NCBI GenBank assembly: GCA_949128115.1
Contig: OX421962.1
Location: 61,917,787-61,981,786, forward strand
Direction: 5' to 3'
DNA from: Anaspis maculata
Taxonomy: Eukaryota; Arthropoda; Insecta; Coleoptera; Scraptiidae
DNA length: 64,000 bases
The notes under the pieces were generated by a model, which was given only the letters and a program-made list of their open reading frames with translations, searched no databases and was not told where the DNA came from. Positions 33,766 through 46,435 of this stretch are shown here, piece by piece. Position numbers and translations under genes: made by a program. The number at the start of each line of letters is the position of its first letter. Position 1 is the first letter of the stretch.

Positions 33766-35410
33766 CTTGAAAAGTATACAAAAGTACCCACGTCAATGCA
33801 TTACATAAATACATACGTGATAGGTACTTTGAGAGGAAAAGAAGAAAGAAAAAACGTCCTTCCTTATCTTTGACCTCTCCGGCATGAAACATGTTCAAAA
33901 TATATGTATTTTTTTGCAGCAGAATACCTACTCTCTCCCAGATTTCTCAGTTGTCGGTGGAAGAAAGAATACACTACACCAGTGATCGTTTTCCGTAAGA
34001 CGATTGCATAATCCGAATCGAACTTTACTTGGTAGATAAGTTCGTCTGATCGTTAGATCCTCTTGCGGCTAAGAATCTACGGCAAGTCGGTTCATGAGAA
34101 AGTAATGCAGTAATGGACATTCGAACTTAAGCTGCCACAATTCCTTCCGGCTAATGCAATGAGATATACTTACGAGAAAAGGATACATCACACAATTATA
34201 GGTACACAAAGTGCACTTCTTGAGGCTCATTTGTATTAGGTGGCCGTTGATTACTGAAGATTACCGAGAAAAAACGTGCCCATTTACCTTCTTCTGATGG
34301 TGATTATTGCGAATTGCAATGATCATTACGACAATGTCATTGCTTTGCGGCATCAAGTCGGTGTCATTGTTTGAAAATAACGCCAAGAGCAGTCATTGTG
34401 CAATCATTAAAAGCACCGGTGAAAAAGAAGGTCAAATAATTCATTCTGCACCGGTCCGAATTCCTGATAGGTACTTTTTGTTACAAGCATAGCCCACGAT
34501 AGGAAAAGTACATCTATTATAATAGAGCAGCTCAATAATAGTGGATTGGATTTTACAACTCTTACTTTAGATGGTGTCGACCTTAGCAAAGAGAGCGATC
34601 CGACCTTGAATTACTTTTTATTCAGGTAGTATAGTGATACGACACGAATATACAATACACAATCATTTATTACAGGTAATACATGTTTTGAATTGTAAAT
34701 CGCCTCTAACAATAACAGTAGTACAAGCATTTTATATGGAGAGTAGGTATGGGGCACCTATATGATATAGTATTGTCTATGTAGATAACCGGATGTCACC
34801 CGGATACGACCAATTTTTTTTTCGAAAAATTCGTTCCGATTCTACTAATTTATGTGATCACGCAACATTGATACAAAAGCTTCATTCCCATGCATGGATT
34901 AAGTTTCTCACATTTTCTTCGTTTTTCATAATTACGATGCATATATAGTGTTATTACTTTATTGATAATTTTCTACAGCTTGCTGACACATTATTCGACT
35001 TTTCATGGTAATTCCGACTATAAAGTAAAGCAGTTGTTTATGCTATAGTCTCGTCTTCGAAACTTTTTTTTTAATGCCTACAGTCGTAAGTCATTTATAA
35101 TTGCTTCCCATTGGCAACATCAATTTGACAGGGGTTAAATAGGGCGTCAAGATGCCCGATTTCACAAAGCTGGTATTAAATTCTAAATAGTTCGGTACCA
35201 AACACGAGATCAAAATAACATCGAAAAGTATAATAAAATGCTCACGCTTAACGAAAACAATATGATGGAAATACAAATATAATCCTAAACGATTATCCTT
35301 ATAGCAAAACACAAGTGAGTAGCCCTTATTAGGCACAATGTACAACACATTTGATCGAAACTGTCAAAACTTTTTTGTAAGTATTATTAAATAAGGGACA
35401 AGTGAGTATT
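33766..35410. other. Intergenic, nothing recognised
   Basis: No motif or repeat copy. TAGGTA/TACCTA words frequent. Confidence 0.4.
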
Positions 35411-35560
35411 CAGGGCTATTCTGTATGGATATTGACTCAACTCAACATTGATATTGTGACACTAAATTGTCATTCTAATAATGAAACACAATGGAAAATG
35501 TCAGTTTAGTGTCACTCTGTCAATGTTGACTCAAGTCAATATCCATACAGAATCGCCCTG
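35411..35560. mobile_element. CAGGG-ended palindromic MITE (150 bp)
   Basis: CAGGGCTATTCTGTATGGAT is mirrored by ATCCATACAGAATCGCCCTG, and the arms continue through GACTCAACTCAACATTGA and TCAATGTTGACTCAAGTC and TGTGACACTAAA / TTTAGTGTCA. The CAGGG end suggests hAT, but the 8-bp flanks do not match. Confidence 0.75.
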
Positions 35561-36684
35561 ATTATGTTTGTTTCAATATCCCAAAATAATTGTTTAGAGC
35601 GGTATTTTGTATACTACCATTATAATTATTATCCTGGAGTAATCGGGTTTGCATTTTATTCCACTTTTGAATATTCTGGTACCGAACTAAAATGTGATAC
35701 TACGTTCGTGCTATCGGCCAAAGAAACTTGGCTCAAAGATCATATGAAGAAATTGTCAGTCATTGCAATTTTTGATGAATTTCTTGACAAAAACTCGAAA
35801 ACGCAGGCCACTTGTTCAGTGACCCAGGTCCCCCAAAAAGTTTTAGTCTACGGCAATGATTATAATAATGAAATCTTCAACAATACTTTTTGAAAGCTGA
35901 AGTGCTTTGCGGTACATGTTATTTGGATATGGTCAAAATCTATAAGTTACAACATTTTTCCATTGAAATCCGCAATCATGTAACTGAGTATTCCCGCGCG
36001 ACCATAACTGCCGATAACTCAAAGACATAAGACACCACACTACTATCTACTTGTTCTAGAGACAAAAATAAAACTTAATCGATTAGAAATCATAAGTAAT
36101 TGATTTAATGATTCTGTTTGCTGGAAGAAAGTTTTACATAATGTACCTACACTTCTTCTTCGGCGATTGGTTTGTAGGAACTTGTTTTTTTTTTTGCAAA
36201 GTGGCGGTCTGTAATGACCGCTAATATCTTAATGCACCTGATATTCTTAGAGCTGAAAGTAAGAGTGGTTTACGGGCAGATATGAATGGGTGTAGACCAA
36301 TAGGAAATTTCTATAGCCATAGCTAGTAATTATCACCAGAAACGAGAAAATTGTTTGTTTTCGTGGTTTAAGAGAATAAGCTGGAGATCTATGCCATGCA
36401 GATTTTTTTAGCATGCACATTCCGCTTGACCATCAGGGCGTGTTTGTTTAAAATTTCTATGCAAAGTGAGGAAGTTCGCACAATTTGCGTACAGCGATAT
36501 TTTTTACAAGAAGTGTTTTTCATATCCAAACATGACGCAATGGCTTTGGTGATGAAAAAATGATGGGCACTTTCAAGGTTTAGATAACGGATGTTCATTA
36601 TGAACACTTGGTATTTGAAGTATACAGGGTACAGACGTCACAACAATTTCTTGAAGTTACCTCACCCCATTCATCAGGTGCTAG
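35561..36684. other. Intergenic with an unassigned 109-codon frame
   Basis: The frame at 35564-35893 starts immediately after the MITE, holds two tyrosine-rich short hydrophobic parts (YFVYYHYNYYPGVIGFAFYS) and has no recognised domain. I do not call it a gene. Confidence 0.3.
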
Positions 36685-36732
36685 GACAATTCTTCGCGCG
36701 GACAATTCTTCGCGCGGACAATTCTTCGCAAG
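36685..36732 (+). repeat. 16-bp tandem repeat, 3 units
   Basis: GACAATTCTTCGCGCG twice, then GACAATTCTTCGCAAG. Confidence 0.9.
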
Positions 36733-37419
36733 CATTGCGCCCGCGCATGACCAGGCTTATTGGGGCTCTGAAAGACACTTCAAGACACAAGGGGGCTCAG
36801 CAGAACTTGAAATCCTACAATGTAGACACAAGGGAGGATAGGGCTCTTAATATCACAAGAAGGTCTGGCAGGGCTCACTAGGGCCAACGGTTATACGTAA
36901 GTACAATTTCTTTAAAAATACGAGGCTCAACCTAGAGATCGCGTAACCATCAGCGTATTGGTGGAAATACTGATTGTATTATTTTATTCAATTATTACTT
37001 ATAGGAGGTAGGTATACAAGTTGTCCATAGGGATGGGCACTTTATGTCTGTTTTCTGTCTTTATTATCTGCTTTTACCATAAGATACTTGACTTTGTGCT
37101 AGTTTTCTGACATATCAAAGTGTGGGGGGGGGGGCGCACAGCGCGTAGTACACCGCTACTGGAGCGGTGTACTACGACCGGAATATTGACAGCCCAGTAT
37201 CACGCAGCCGGGAAAGAAGTTGAATAAGTGACCGGAAGGTGCCAGTGGGCGAACCACTTCGCATCAATCATCTCATTCAATTCTGAAGTAGCTGATAGCT
37301 CCCCAGTATGACAATGTTCAGAGCAAAACCGCCAGCTTAGGTACGGAAACGAACGAGTCAGGAGCCTAACAGCGCGGGCGTCGGGTTTTAATTATTACCA
37401 CCTGCGTTGGGGGTCAAAG
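36733..37419. other. Intergenic with G run and perfect hairpin
   Basis: 11 G at 37124-37134. Then GTAGTACACCGCT / AGCGGTGTACTAC (37146-37176) forms a 13-bp perfect stem with a 5-base loop. A weaker GTGGTACACCGCTACAG relative at 33371 precedes repeat copy D1, as this hairpin precedes copy D2, so it may belong to that family. Confidence 0.5.
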
Positions 37420-37612
37420 AGAAGTCCTGCTCAACCGTGCGCCTGACGGTTTCAGTGCGTAGATGAACTGACCATCAAGCGTTTAAGCACCACACTGCGG
37501 CTCGGTGAATCCGGCTGGTCTAGGGAGGTGATACAACGGGACCAAAAGCTAGGCCTACGTGCTACATGAACTACGTTCCATTAACTCTCCCCAATAAATC
37601 CAGAATCCAGAA
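37420..37612 (+). repeat. Dispersed repeat D, copy 2
   Basis: Partner of 33575-33765; same order of shared strings, about 75% alike by eye. Confidence 0.65.
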
Positions 37613-38277
37613 CGTACCCTCAGTAAATAATGAACCACGAAAATCTGGGATAATCTCCGGGTGGGGTTTTGGACAGCCCGTGCTTTTCTTAGGGAGATTA
37701 AGGGTTAATGTAAGCTTTGTCTGGATCAGGACGACTAGGAGAATCTATGAATCTATGATTATTGTTTGCTTGATTAAAATTGAATCATCATGTATTTATA
37801 GTATGAAGTGCGATGACGCATTTTATATTATGTTGGAAAAATGGATAGAAATGTTGGTGCAACGACGACTTTGATAGACTGAAGCAAGTAGTACCTATTT
37901 TACACAATGTCGGAGAGCCTCAGATGACCTACATAGAAGCCTTAGCAATCAACGAGGTCTAGACCGTCGGGAACCCGATGAAAGAAGATACCCTTAAATG
38001 TCACAGAAGGGGGAGGTGTGAACATTGTAGGGTGGAGTGAATGAAGAACCGAAATGGCCAATCTTCCAGAAATGTATCCAAATACCGCTTTCAACTGTCT
38101 GCGGTACCGGACCAATTAATGACCATGTCTTTGAGTTTGCCGATCGACTTGGATGACTTGATGACTGACCGGTGTAGTGGGGGGGCCAACTACTAGAAAG
38201 TTTAACTTAAATTTACATTTCACAGCGAGTTTCCGATTACTGGATTTTTTTGGACTAACAATAATAGTGTTACGATA
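37613..38277. other. Intergenic, nothing recognised
   Basis: A 102-codon frame crosses from repeat D; no motif. Confidence 0.35.
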
Positions 38278-38794
38278 TCTCGCGTACGGGTTCGAATATA
38301 ATTGAGACGATCGATTTGAAACACACACCGTTTATTGCTGCGTACTACTACAATAAATACACGCCAACAATTATCTACTTGGAATTATATCGCAGGTACT
38401 TCGCTTGTTTCGCACTTGTTACCACTTCGCATTCCAATTCAATACTGCCGCGAGCTGCCGGCTGATGCCTTATATAAGGCCTCTGAATAATGTTCCCGAA
38501 CTTTCTGTCTACTTCCAGCAAATTCTATAGCGGCCCGGTATATGCGGTTTCTAGACCATTCCTGAATAATCACACACACCTTCCGAGTGCTTTCCATGTG
38601 TTCTGGAATCTGCACCTCCACCAAAGTGGATAGATGTGCCTTGATCGAACGTTGGAGTCTCCATGCATTTCAATGCCTCCTCGCACACTCTAGAAATGTC
38701 CAGAGCTCCACGCATTTGTACACTGCGGCCGTGGATGGAAGAATCCAGAAAGATCTAGTGTTTACCAATATGTACGGGATCGCCGCTCGTAACA
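38278..38794 (-). mobile_element. Solo LTR, Ty3/gypsy-like family L, copy 2
   Basis: Bounded by TGTTACGA and TCGTAACA, the short inverted ends of an LTR. On the minus strand it has TATATAAGG (38479-38468) and AATAAA (38336-38331). It aligns end to end with 2477-2987, including CGAATATAATTGAGACGATC. No internal region is present. A MITE lies 7 bp beyond its 5' end. Confidence 0.75.
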
Positions 38795-38801
38795 ATAAAT
38801 A

Positions 38802-39010
38802 CAGTTGGGAGCGAAATGATTCATACGGCACCGCTAGGAAGTCGGCTGGATTTCAGAAATGTTAGCTGCTGGGATCGTTCTTAAATGCCAGTTTCGATTA
38901 CGATCAATCTCTAATCAAAACTGGCATTCAAGAACATTCCAAGCAGCTAACATTTCTGAAATCCAGCCGACTTCTTAGGGGTGCCGTATGAATCATTTCG
39001 CTCCCAACTG
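38802..39010. mobile_element. Tc1/mariner-type MITE with TA duplication (209 bp)
   Basis: CAGTTGGGAGCGAAATGATT then CATACGGCAC opens the element. The other end is the near-exact complement, closing CGCTCCCAACTG. TA flanks both sides (38800-38801 and 39011-39012). About 90 bp of each half pair with only a few mismatches (GTCGGCTGGATTTCAGAAAT and its complement), so the copy is young. Non-coding. Confidence 0.88.
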
Positions 39011-40035
39011 TACAAACGAATGATCTCGTCGCATGCATTTCGCGTGAACATCATAACAGCTGTTTATTTCACCTTGTGCTTCTAGTCCAGATCCAAACCA
39101 AGCTTCAAAATAACAAACTTGATATTTCTGTATTTTCCTAGACCAAAATCTTGAGCATCTACACCCATCTGACAAATTCCCATTGCAACCAATAGGTAGG
39201 GTGAACCGGGGACAATAGAAACAACCGCCATATTGGACTAGTTTTGCGGTTTAAATCAGGCGCGATCCAACGAAACGAAGCTTCTCTGGATGTCCCAGGT
39301 AGCCATATCTGGACCACTGACGACAGCTGAGAATTCTCAGTACACACCTCTTATTATAGAGCCAGTAACACCTGCCAAAACTGCTAGATGATTCTGGCAT
39401 ATCGAGTGCTATGGCCACCCGTCCACCATCAGTCGTTCCATCCTGACCGAATGATGGATTGATGGATATTTAATTTCACTTGGCTTTCGGCGCCACAGAG
39501 CCTTTGAGCTTGCTATGATCATGATGATGCGGTCGGCCATTTTACGCGGCTGCTCTTTAGCAATAAGAATTGTCATAAAAAGCTCCAATAAGCATCAGCA
39601 TTAAGAGACGTACTTATGTGTCATCTGTAGCAGACTAGAAGACGCCAATTATTATTTGACGGAATTTGCATCGCATAGTACCTACTGGAAGAAGATCTGA
39701 ATAGCTGTTAATCCAAACACCCTCGCGTTAGATGCAATGTCTGTTCCAGCCAACAAGTAGGTGCTCAGCGATAAACGTTAAGCTGTGCGCTTCAAAGCTG
39801 AGCCTTTGCAATTTGTTGTTTGTCTGCAGCAAGGTGTTGAACTCCTATGCATAACTATTCAAAGGCTCTAATCCCGCGTAATTATATGGGTTAAACACCT
39901 AAAGCTACATTCGCATAAGGGGTTTTGCAGTGCTGATGCTGGGGCGTTGCCGTGCCGTTGTAGTGCGGTCGTTGCCTTGTAGCATTATTAGGTAAGGGTT
40001 CATTCAGATGGACTTTTGAATATGTGAAGTTTCAA
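39011..40035. other. Intergenic, nothing recognised
   Basis: No repeat copy, RNA or motif seen. Confidence 0.4.
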
Positions 40036-40047
40036 CTTTTATAAATA

Positions 40048-40377
40048 ATAATAATAATAATGTGGCTCTACATCCCATCGAGGGACTCGGCCTACAAAGC
40101 GGAGGGTTAGAGCTTCCGTTCTTTGTGTTCACTATCACTACCCAGTTGTCGCGGACCCCTGAAGGCCCGAGGTGATGGGGTAAGCATCTCGCCTCAGACA
40201 ACCACCTTATTACCCCTTGTTCACACAGAACGCTGGTACCCATAGCGACTGGGTTGGTCGCTTGCCGGAAAGGTTGACGACAGCAGTAAATTTTTCATCA
40301 TTGCTGCCGCGTAGTATCAAACTTACTACCTTTAGGTTCGCAGTTCAGCGCTCCAACCGCTGAGCTACAGCCGGCTC
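40048..40377 (-). mobile_element. tRNA-derived SINE S3 with 12-bp duplication
   Basis: Minus strand: A box region GGCTGTAGCTCAGCGGTTGG (about 40374-40350), then a drifted B box (GTAAGTTTGATACT, about 40310). The tail is ATTATTATTATTATT next to the left duplication. CTTTTATAAATA lies at 40036-40047 and 40378-40389. At 330 bp it is the longest SINE here. The A box is clear, the B box weak, so transcription is doubtful. Confidence 0.8.
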
Positions 40378-40389
40378 CTTTTATAAATA

Positions 40390-43300
40390 TCTCTGTGTAA
40401 ATATGCATGAACTATTGTTGTAATTCAGTAAATAACTTGTTAAGCTCTTCAGACAAGCTAAGCTCTTTTCAATTTTCACGTTATACGAAAGAATTTAAGT
40501 GGGATATTAAATGCCTAAAATTGGTTTATAATTGACGACCCTCCTCCGCCAGTTGCTGTGCTGAAAAACTCTTTTAAATAAGGACCGGAATCGAGCTTAT
40601 TGAATAATTCGTTAATGGGAGCTTTCACGAATAATTGAAATTTTACGTGTCAGCCATAAATTTGTAAAATTTCATCACAAGTAGGGAGGAATTTCGCACG
40701 CGGGGAATCGGTTTAATTTGATTTGCGCGGTAAGTATGTTGTACACTTTCATCATCAGGGAAAATCTATAATGCACCAACAGCACCACCTGACGTGGTCG
40801 GGGTATAAGGAACGAACATTGTCTATCACTGAAGCCGGCAGGGTGTAGGGCCTATAGGGGTAGCTCATGCAACCTCCATCCATTGACTTTCTCCGGAGTC
40901 GTCAGGTGCGTTTTAGACGACCCCTTTACGCTAATGGAGTCGCGGTTTTCAAGTGATGTATTGTGTTTTTGCACGATCCCACACAATCCCCGAACTTTAA
41001 AAGATGGATTTCGCTTGCCGAGCTGATGTTACGAACCGGGTTTTCAAATTGAAATATGGTTTGTTGAACAACGCAATCGTAATCTCTTGACAAATGGCTT
41101 TCGCAAGTCACATAATGTTCCAGGGTTACAGGGCTAACCTACTGTTGAGTATTTTGCGTATTTTCGACTAATTTAGCAAAATTTAGCGAATCTCACAGTA
41201 CCTATATACCTATTTCACTTGACAAAACTTCGGAACTTCTGGTTCCAATCAACTGGAAACACAAGTCCAGAAATTGATAAATTGGTTTTTTCGACATGTT
41301 CTGAACTGAAGGTCAACAGATTGACCTGCAAGACTTTTTTTTTTGTTTCCGCACAAAAGCGCACACGCTATGTTCCTTACTACATACACGATATACAACC
41401 ACCTGGAGACTGTCTATATATTTTTTATTCAGGTTTATCTTGTTGGCAAACATTGGCTCGGTGGATTATATATACCCAAGTTTCCTGCTGCCTGTTCCTT
41501 TCAACTTTATTAGATATTGTCTTACGTGGAGATTAAGTTTCAAGCAGCGTTAATAATGGAGCATTTATTAAAGTACTGTTACGTTTGAAACCTGACCGTT
41601 TTGTTTTTACAAATTTTAGACAAAGTCCCCATTCTCAGCTTTTGAAGGAAGACGAGACGACTGAATGTAGGTAAACTTTTCCTAGAGTCCCAAAGAAATG
41701 TTAACCTTCGTCATGGATTTTATTTGACGTTTCTGTATATTCACAAGAACAGCAGTCAATATGGCACCCGCGTATAAAACGTCGTCAATTTATTCAGATA
41801 TACAAGGTGTTTCAGTGACCTTGCATAATACTTGGAGAGGTGATTCCTCTCAAAAAAATTAGTCGAAAAGTAAGAGTAAAAATTTTTCCCCAAGTGCTCC
41901 CTGAGGGAGTTGGAGCTCCTCAAAGGTACAAAATGCAACAAAGTTTTCGATTATTTGCTCCAAAACTGTCAAAGGTAAGAGCTAAATTAGATTTTTTCGA
42001 TAGATTCGTTCAATCCAAAAATTTTATTCCTCTTGCATTTTTTCCGTAGGAAGCATCATTCTGAAGTAAAAGTGAAAAAACACGGACGTGTCATGAATAA
42101 TTTTCAACAGAATCCCAATCCCCTTAAAATCTTAAATCATGAATCTTAAAATTTTCAAAATTATCACGTATTTTTTAGTTAAAAAGGGGGAAAACCAAGA
42201 GTTTGAATGTAGTGTGGCAAGGAATAAGGAAAAGAGAAAACTTGTAATGAGAAGGCTGCGCGAAGCTCTAATCATTCAGTCAGGTAGGAAGAAGAGAAAC
42301 AGTGCTTGTCTTTAACGTTTTTGCATTCAAAGCTATTTTTTTTAATACATTTTCATGCTTGGTGAAAATGCTTGGCTCGACTCGGTGCCATCAATTTTTA
42401 ATTTTTTTTTTTTCGACAGTTTTTCATGAGCAAGCTGGTTCCTTCCGGTTTGGAGTTGCAAATCGGGTTGCCAAAGGCCTATCAAAAGATGATTAGATTT
42501 CTCGAAGAATTTTATAATTTTTTTGGAACATGCTATTTTGCCGTTTTTGAAGAATCACCCAGGTATGAAGCTCTGGATTCTGGATTTCTAGGGAGGAGTT
42601 TTTTCTCGATACTTGGGCAACTACAAATCCGTTGACGGTATACCATCTCCCGAACCTTTGTCAGGGGAATTCTACACTACAACACAACACTATACAACCT
42701 AACGTTCTATAATCTATTCCATTTAGGAATATAGTGTAAGCTAAGAAAGGGAGTGTTTGCTTTTCATTGGTTTAGAAGCAAGACAAGTTTAAACTCCGCA
42801 ACTCTTATTCTCACCGCACCGCGAACGAATCCACCGCTCTCGCTCCAACTGATGGAGTTTGGCGGATTTCTTTGTGTAAATCAGGCACTGCTGTGCACAT
42901 ACATCATCTACTTTATTCTTTAATGTAACAGAGTATACATCTATATAAGGTATACTAGTTTCAGTGAATTTTTGTCCCTTTTGCTGATTCTTTCATTTCT
43001 TATACGGATCACGCACTTTTGGCGTCATCAACAAAGAGCTGTCAATTCCCTAAAGCCACCTCTCCATCTCGCGGTGTGTTTATTAGGAAGATTCGCCCAG
43101 AAAATTGGTTTACTTTTACTTTACGTTTTTGGATTATCTTACAATGTAAAATTTTATTCAACAAATAAACGAATCAATAAAAAAAAAAGTTATGCACAAG
43201 AACAAGCATTCAAATGAATTCGACGTCAAAATGGGCAAGCTCATTGGAACGTAGGTCTTGGACTTTGGGATAAGACTTCATATTTTCACATGCGCCAATA

Positions 43301-44209
43301 CTGAACTTAAAGTGGACATCTGTTAATAATAGTTGATTGATCAGTCTCAAATCATTGTCCAGCCAAAATAGCTGACATTCGATTGGCTAAAGCATAAAGT
43401 TGGTATGCATACATATAATTATTATTGTTACTTCATTGTATTCTTATGCAAAAATGTACAATGACAAGAAAAACATGAACGAACATATTGAACCGTCGCG
43501 TCGATAGCAAATGAATAAACTGCTCAACAACTGGAATGACGGTATCGAAAATTTTGCCCTTTTTCAAAATGAAGTAATTTTGGATTGACACAACCGATTT
43601 TGAATTTGTTTTCGCGGTTTTTTAGATCCACTTTTCAGCAATCCATCCCACTAATGAGATGTTTTCTTTTGATTCTGATCACTTTTTTACAGGGTGGAAT
43701 GTGAAACATTGCAAAATTGTGCTGAGTTCCACAGATCCCCGTTTCTGTGAATTTTTTTTTTCGAATTCTATTGAATTATTCATGAAGCCTGATGTCTAAT
43801 CTCGAAATGATTTTTGAATTTTCCAAATCACATGTCCAACAATGACAATATGATTTTTTTTACTTTCCCGACCCATCAAAATCTGTTCACGGCATAAAAA
43901 GTTGGAAAATTTGCAGTTTTTCCAGAGAGGAAAACTCGAAAACCGTGGGTCCGATTTCGAAAAAAATCAAAAAATCACGAAAAACAAAGCGGTCACAAGT
44001 TAGTATAGTCTCCGCTACTCCGAGACGAGGCTTAAATTGAAAACAAGAAAGCAATTAAATCACCTAGTTTATTGTTCTCAAAATTGGCGATTCGAAGTGA
44101 AGGCCAATACTGTGACATACCATGAGTGAGGAAGAGACAGAGATAGAATTTTTCTCCTGCAGTCTCCGCGCTACCAATGCTTTTAATACAAAAAAGGAAA
44201 AAGGTATTT
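40390..44209. other. Long stretch with scattered repeat debris
   Basis: 3.8 kb without a gene. ACAAGGTGTTTCAGTGACC (41802) and ACAGGGTGGAATGTG (43691) resemble single arms of the CAGGGTG foldbacks, but I found no inverted partner. 43500-44020 (ATCGAAAATTTTGCCC, CGAAAACCGTGGGTCCGA) looks like old repeat sequence. Frames of up to 105 codons have no motifs. Confidence 0.3.
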
Positions 44210-44515
44210 CTGAAATGGGGCCTTGCAATTGAAAAACTCAACGTGAGGTCGCCACTACTGTATGGGGCGCATACTTCGATGAAGTCGCCCTAAATGACGG
44301 GAAAACACGGGAGTTTGAGTAGTTTGACCAGTAACTGACAGTGACTGGAAACGTCAAGCATGAAACAGAGGTTATCCAAAATTCAAATCAAGACATAAAA
44401 TGACGGACGCCGGTCGTTGAAGCGTCAACGCCGTCAATATTGTCGAATTTGCCCCCAACGGTTGTGGCGCCCTCGCCCTCGGTGTGTAAAAGTGGCAGTG
44501 CAAGGCCCCATTCAG
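44210..44515. mobile_element. Possible 306-bp TIR element
   Basis: CTGAAATGGGGCCTTGCA and TGCAAGGCCCCATTCAG are inverted ends of about 17 bp. The interior is GC-richer than the flanks and holds a small hairpin GACGGACGCCGGTCG. No clear target duplication. Confidence 0.45.
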
Positions 44516-45244
44516 TTGGCTAGTCAATAACTATTTTTGATAGACTTACCCCCAAAAAAAGCATTTTTTTTTAATTCTTAGCAACAAAAAAAAATAATAG
44601 CTTTCGACTAGACAGTCCAATTACAGATCTACAGTAAATAGTAGGTACACCAATTCAATCTTCTGTAAAGTGCATGGATCAGGTAAATAGGTAATAGTTA
44701 ATAAAGCAGCTATTTATAGAAATCCAATCCAATTCTGTTATAAATAATATTGGTGGTCAAAGAAAGTGGAACACATGAACATTTGCATACATTCCTCCGT
44801 ACCTACACCCATTCATAAAACAAAAGTAATCAGTGTCTGGATCACTATAACGACATGTTTATTCTAATGCATACAACCTACAATTATTATTATTGTAATT
44901 AATGACTGATATTGCGAATTACCATAATTAAACTTCAGTGATAGATACATACTTGGATGATTTCTGAAAAGGGAGAAGCACATGTGAAAATGATACAGTG
45001 TTATGTAATAAAGATAGGCGCCAGATCAATCTTAAATGTATATAAAGGAAACTTAAATAAAAACGTTTCTTTAACAAAGAGAACTATCTAGTTTCTCAGT
45101 TTTTGAAGTAGCTGTGTACGTAACACTACCTACCCCCCCCCCCCTTTTTATATGTATGAGGTGATTCGTGACTATAATAATTGATAAAATAAAAAAAATA
45201 TTGTTTCCCCCTTTTCGACCTTACGGCATAGGAGTTTTGACACT
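44516..45244. other. Intergenic with a 12-base C run
   Basis: The C run is at 45133-45144. Nothing else recognised. Confidence 0.4.
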
Positions 45245-45450
45245 TTATTTCGAATTTTTATTAAGTATAACAGCTTTATAATACACAATCACACTTTCTT
45301 CTACAACACTATTATTTCAACATTTTTAGCGATGTTTGGCCCAGGAAAGTTTTCTTCCGCCGACTGGGATCGAACCTAGGCCTGAGAGGGCGCGTTATAT
45401 GGATTGCGAGCGCGTTGGTTTATGCTTCTGAGCCCGCGAGCCGGTTCATG
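45245..45450 (-). mobile_element. tRNA-like SINE S4
   Basis: Minus strand: ACCGGCTCGCGGGCTCAGAA suggests an A box region, and CTAGGTTCGATCCCAG (45378-45363) is a good B box in a paired stem. A body with CTTTCCTGGGCCAAAC follows and an AATAAAAATTC end. No duplication identified, and the A box is atypical. Confidence 0.5.
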
Positions 45451-46278
45451 ACCAACACGACGTGGCTTGAGAATTGGGTAATGAGACTAATGAGGTTTTA
45501 CAGCGTTACCAAATTAATGTAGGGTTTGCATTTTTTTTAGACACCCTGTACAAATGACGTCGATTTAGAAGGTATAACAGCCCCCTCAGCGCTCCAGCTC
45601 GTCACTTTTCTGATCAAAAAAGTCCTAGTTCTGAATCTGCAACGTGAAAAGGGTAATACATATGCAGTTCGGAAAAACTCCGCTCATTTTCGTGTACATG
45701 AATATTTAAAATTAAAATTGAGCTTTGTGTTAATTTAACCGTTTCAAACGCACGGAATAATTATCTTTAATTAGTAGGTGTGTGCGCATTAGTCTTGTTC
45801 GGCCCGTTTCTGTTGAAAACTCCGAAGAAACCTATACAAAATATTTTCAGTTAGCCCAACACTTTTACAGTCTATAAATTTCAGGGTACTGTTATTTTTG
45901 TTCACTACAGCAAAGAATAACGAAAAGTAATTGGCGGTTAAAATAATTAATATTTAATAGTAATATTATACCAAGTAACTCGCATTCGTATGTTTGTACC
46001 TAACGGATTATACATGTACCATACCAGGCATATATCCGATCTAAATCTCTCTTGGTCTACTATATTTCGGTTTTTGCGAGGGTTTTTCGAAGAGCTATGT
46101 TGCTTTTTTGTGGAATTTCAATTCGAACTTTGAAAATATTTGACCAACGTGATGGAAATAAAGGGGGAATACAAAACAGAACTAAAAGGGAAAGCAGGGG
46201 GGAGTGGAGGCATTTTTTCAAAATGGGGCGTGGTCAACTTATAGAGCTTCTAAGGCTAAAATTCTCGAATAACTCTAA
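45451..46278. other. Intergenic, nothing recognised
   Basis: ACACCCTGTACAAATG at 45541 is a lone CAGGGTG-type end on the minus strand. No gene. Confidence 0.35.
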
Positions 46279-46435
46279 CTAAGGGCTAAATTTCAAGTCC
46301 AAGTTGCAGCCCGCGCAGCGTGGCGCAAGTAGTCACGTGATCCCTCTGTGCCAATGAGCATGCCATTATTGGATCACGTGACTACTTGCGCCACGCTGCG
46401 CGGGTCGCAACTCGGACTTGAAATTTGGCCCTTAG
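46279..46435. mobile_element. Near-perfect palindromic MITE (157 bp)
   Basis: CTAAGGGCTAAATTTCAAGT is mirrored by ACTTGAAATTTGGCCCTTAG. The arms continue through CCGCGCAGCGTGGCGCAAGT and AGTAGTCACGTGATCC with only about three mismatches in 65 bp, then a roughly 27-base loop. The high arm identity indicates a recent copy or recent gene conversion. No clear target duplication. Confidence 0.8.

Noticed and set aside
36685..36732. Short direct repeats resembling a CRISPR array
   Set aside because: Three 16-bp units with no spacers, in an insect-type genome.
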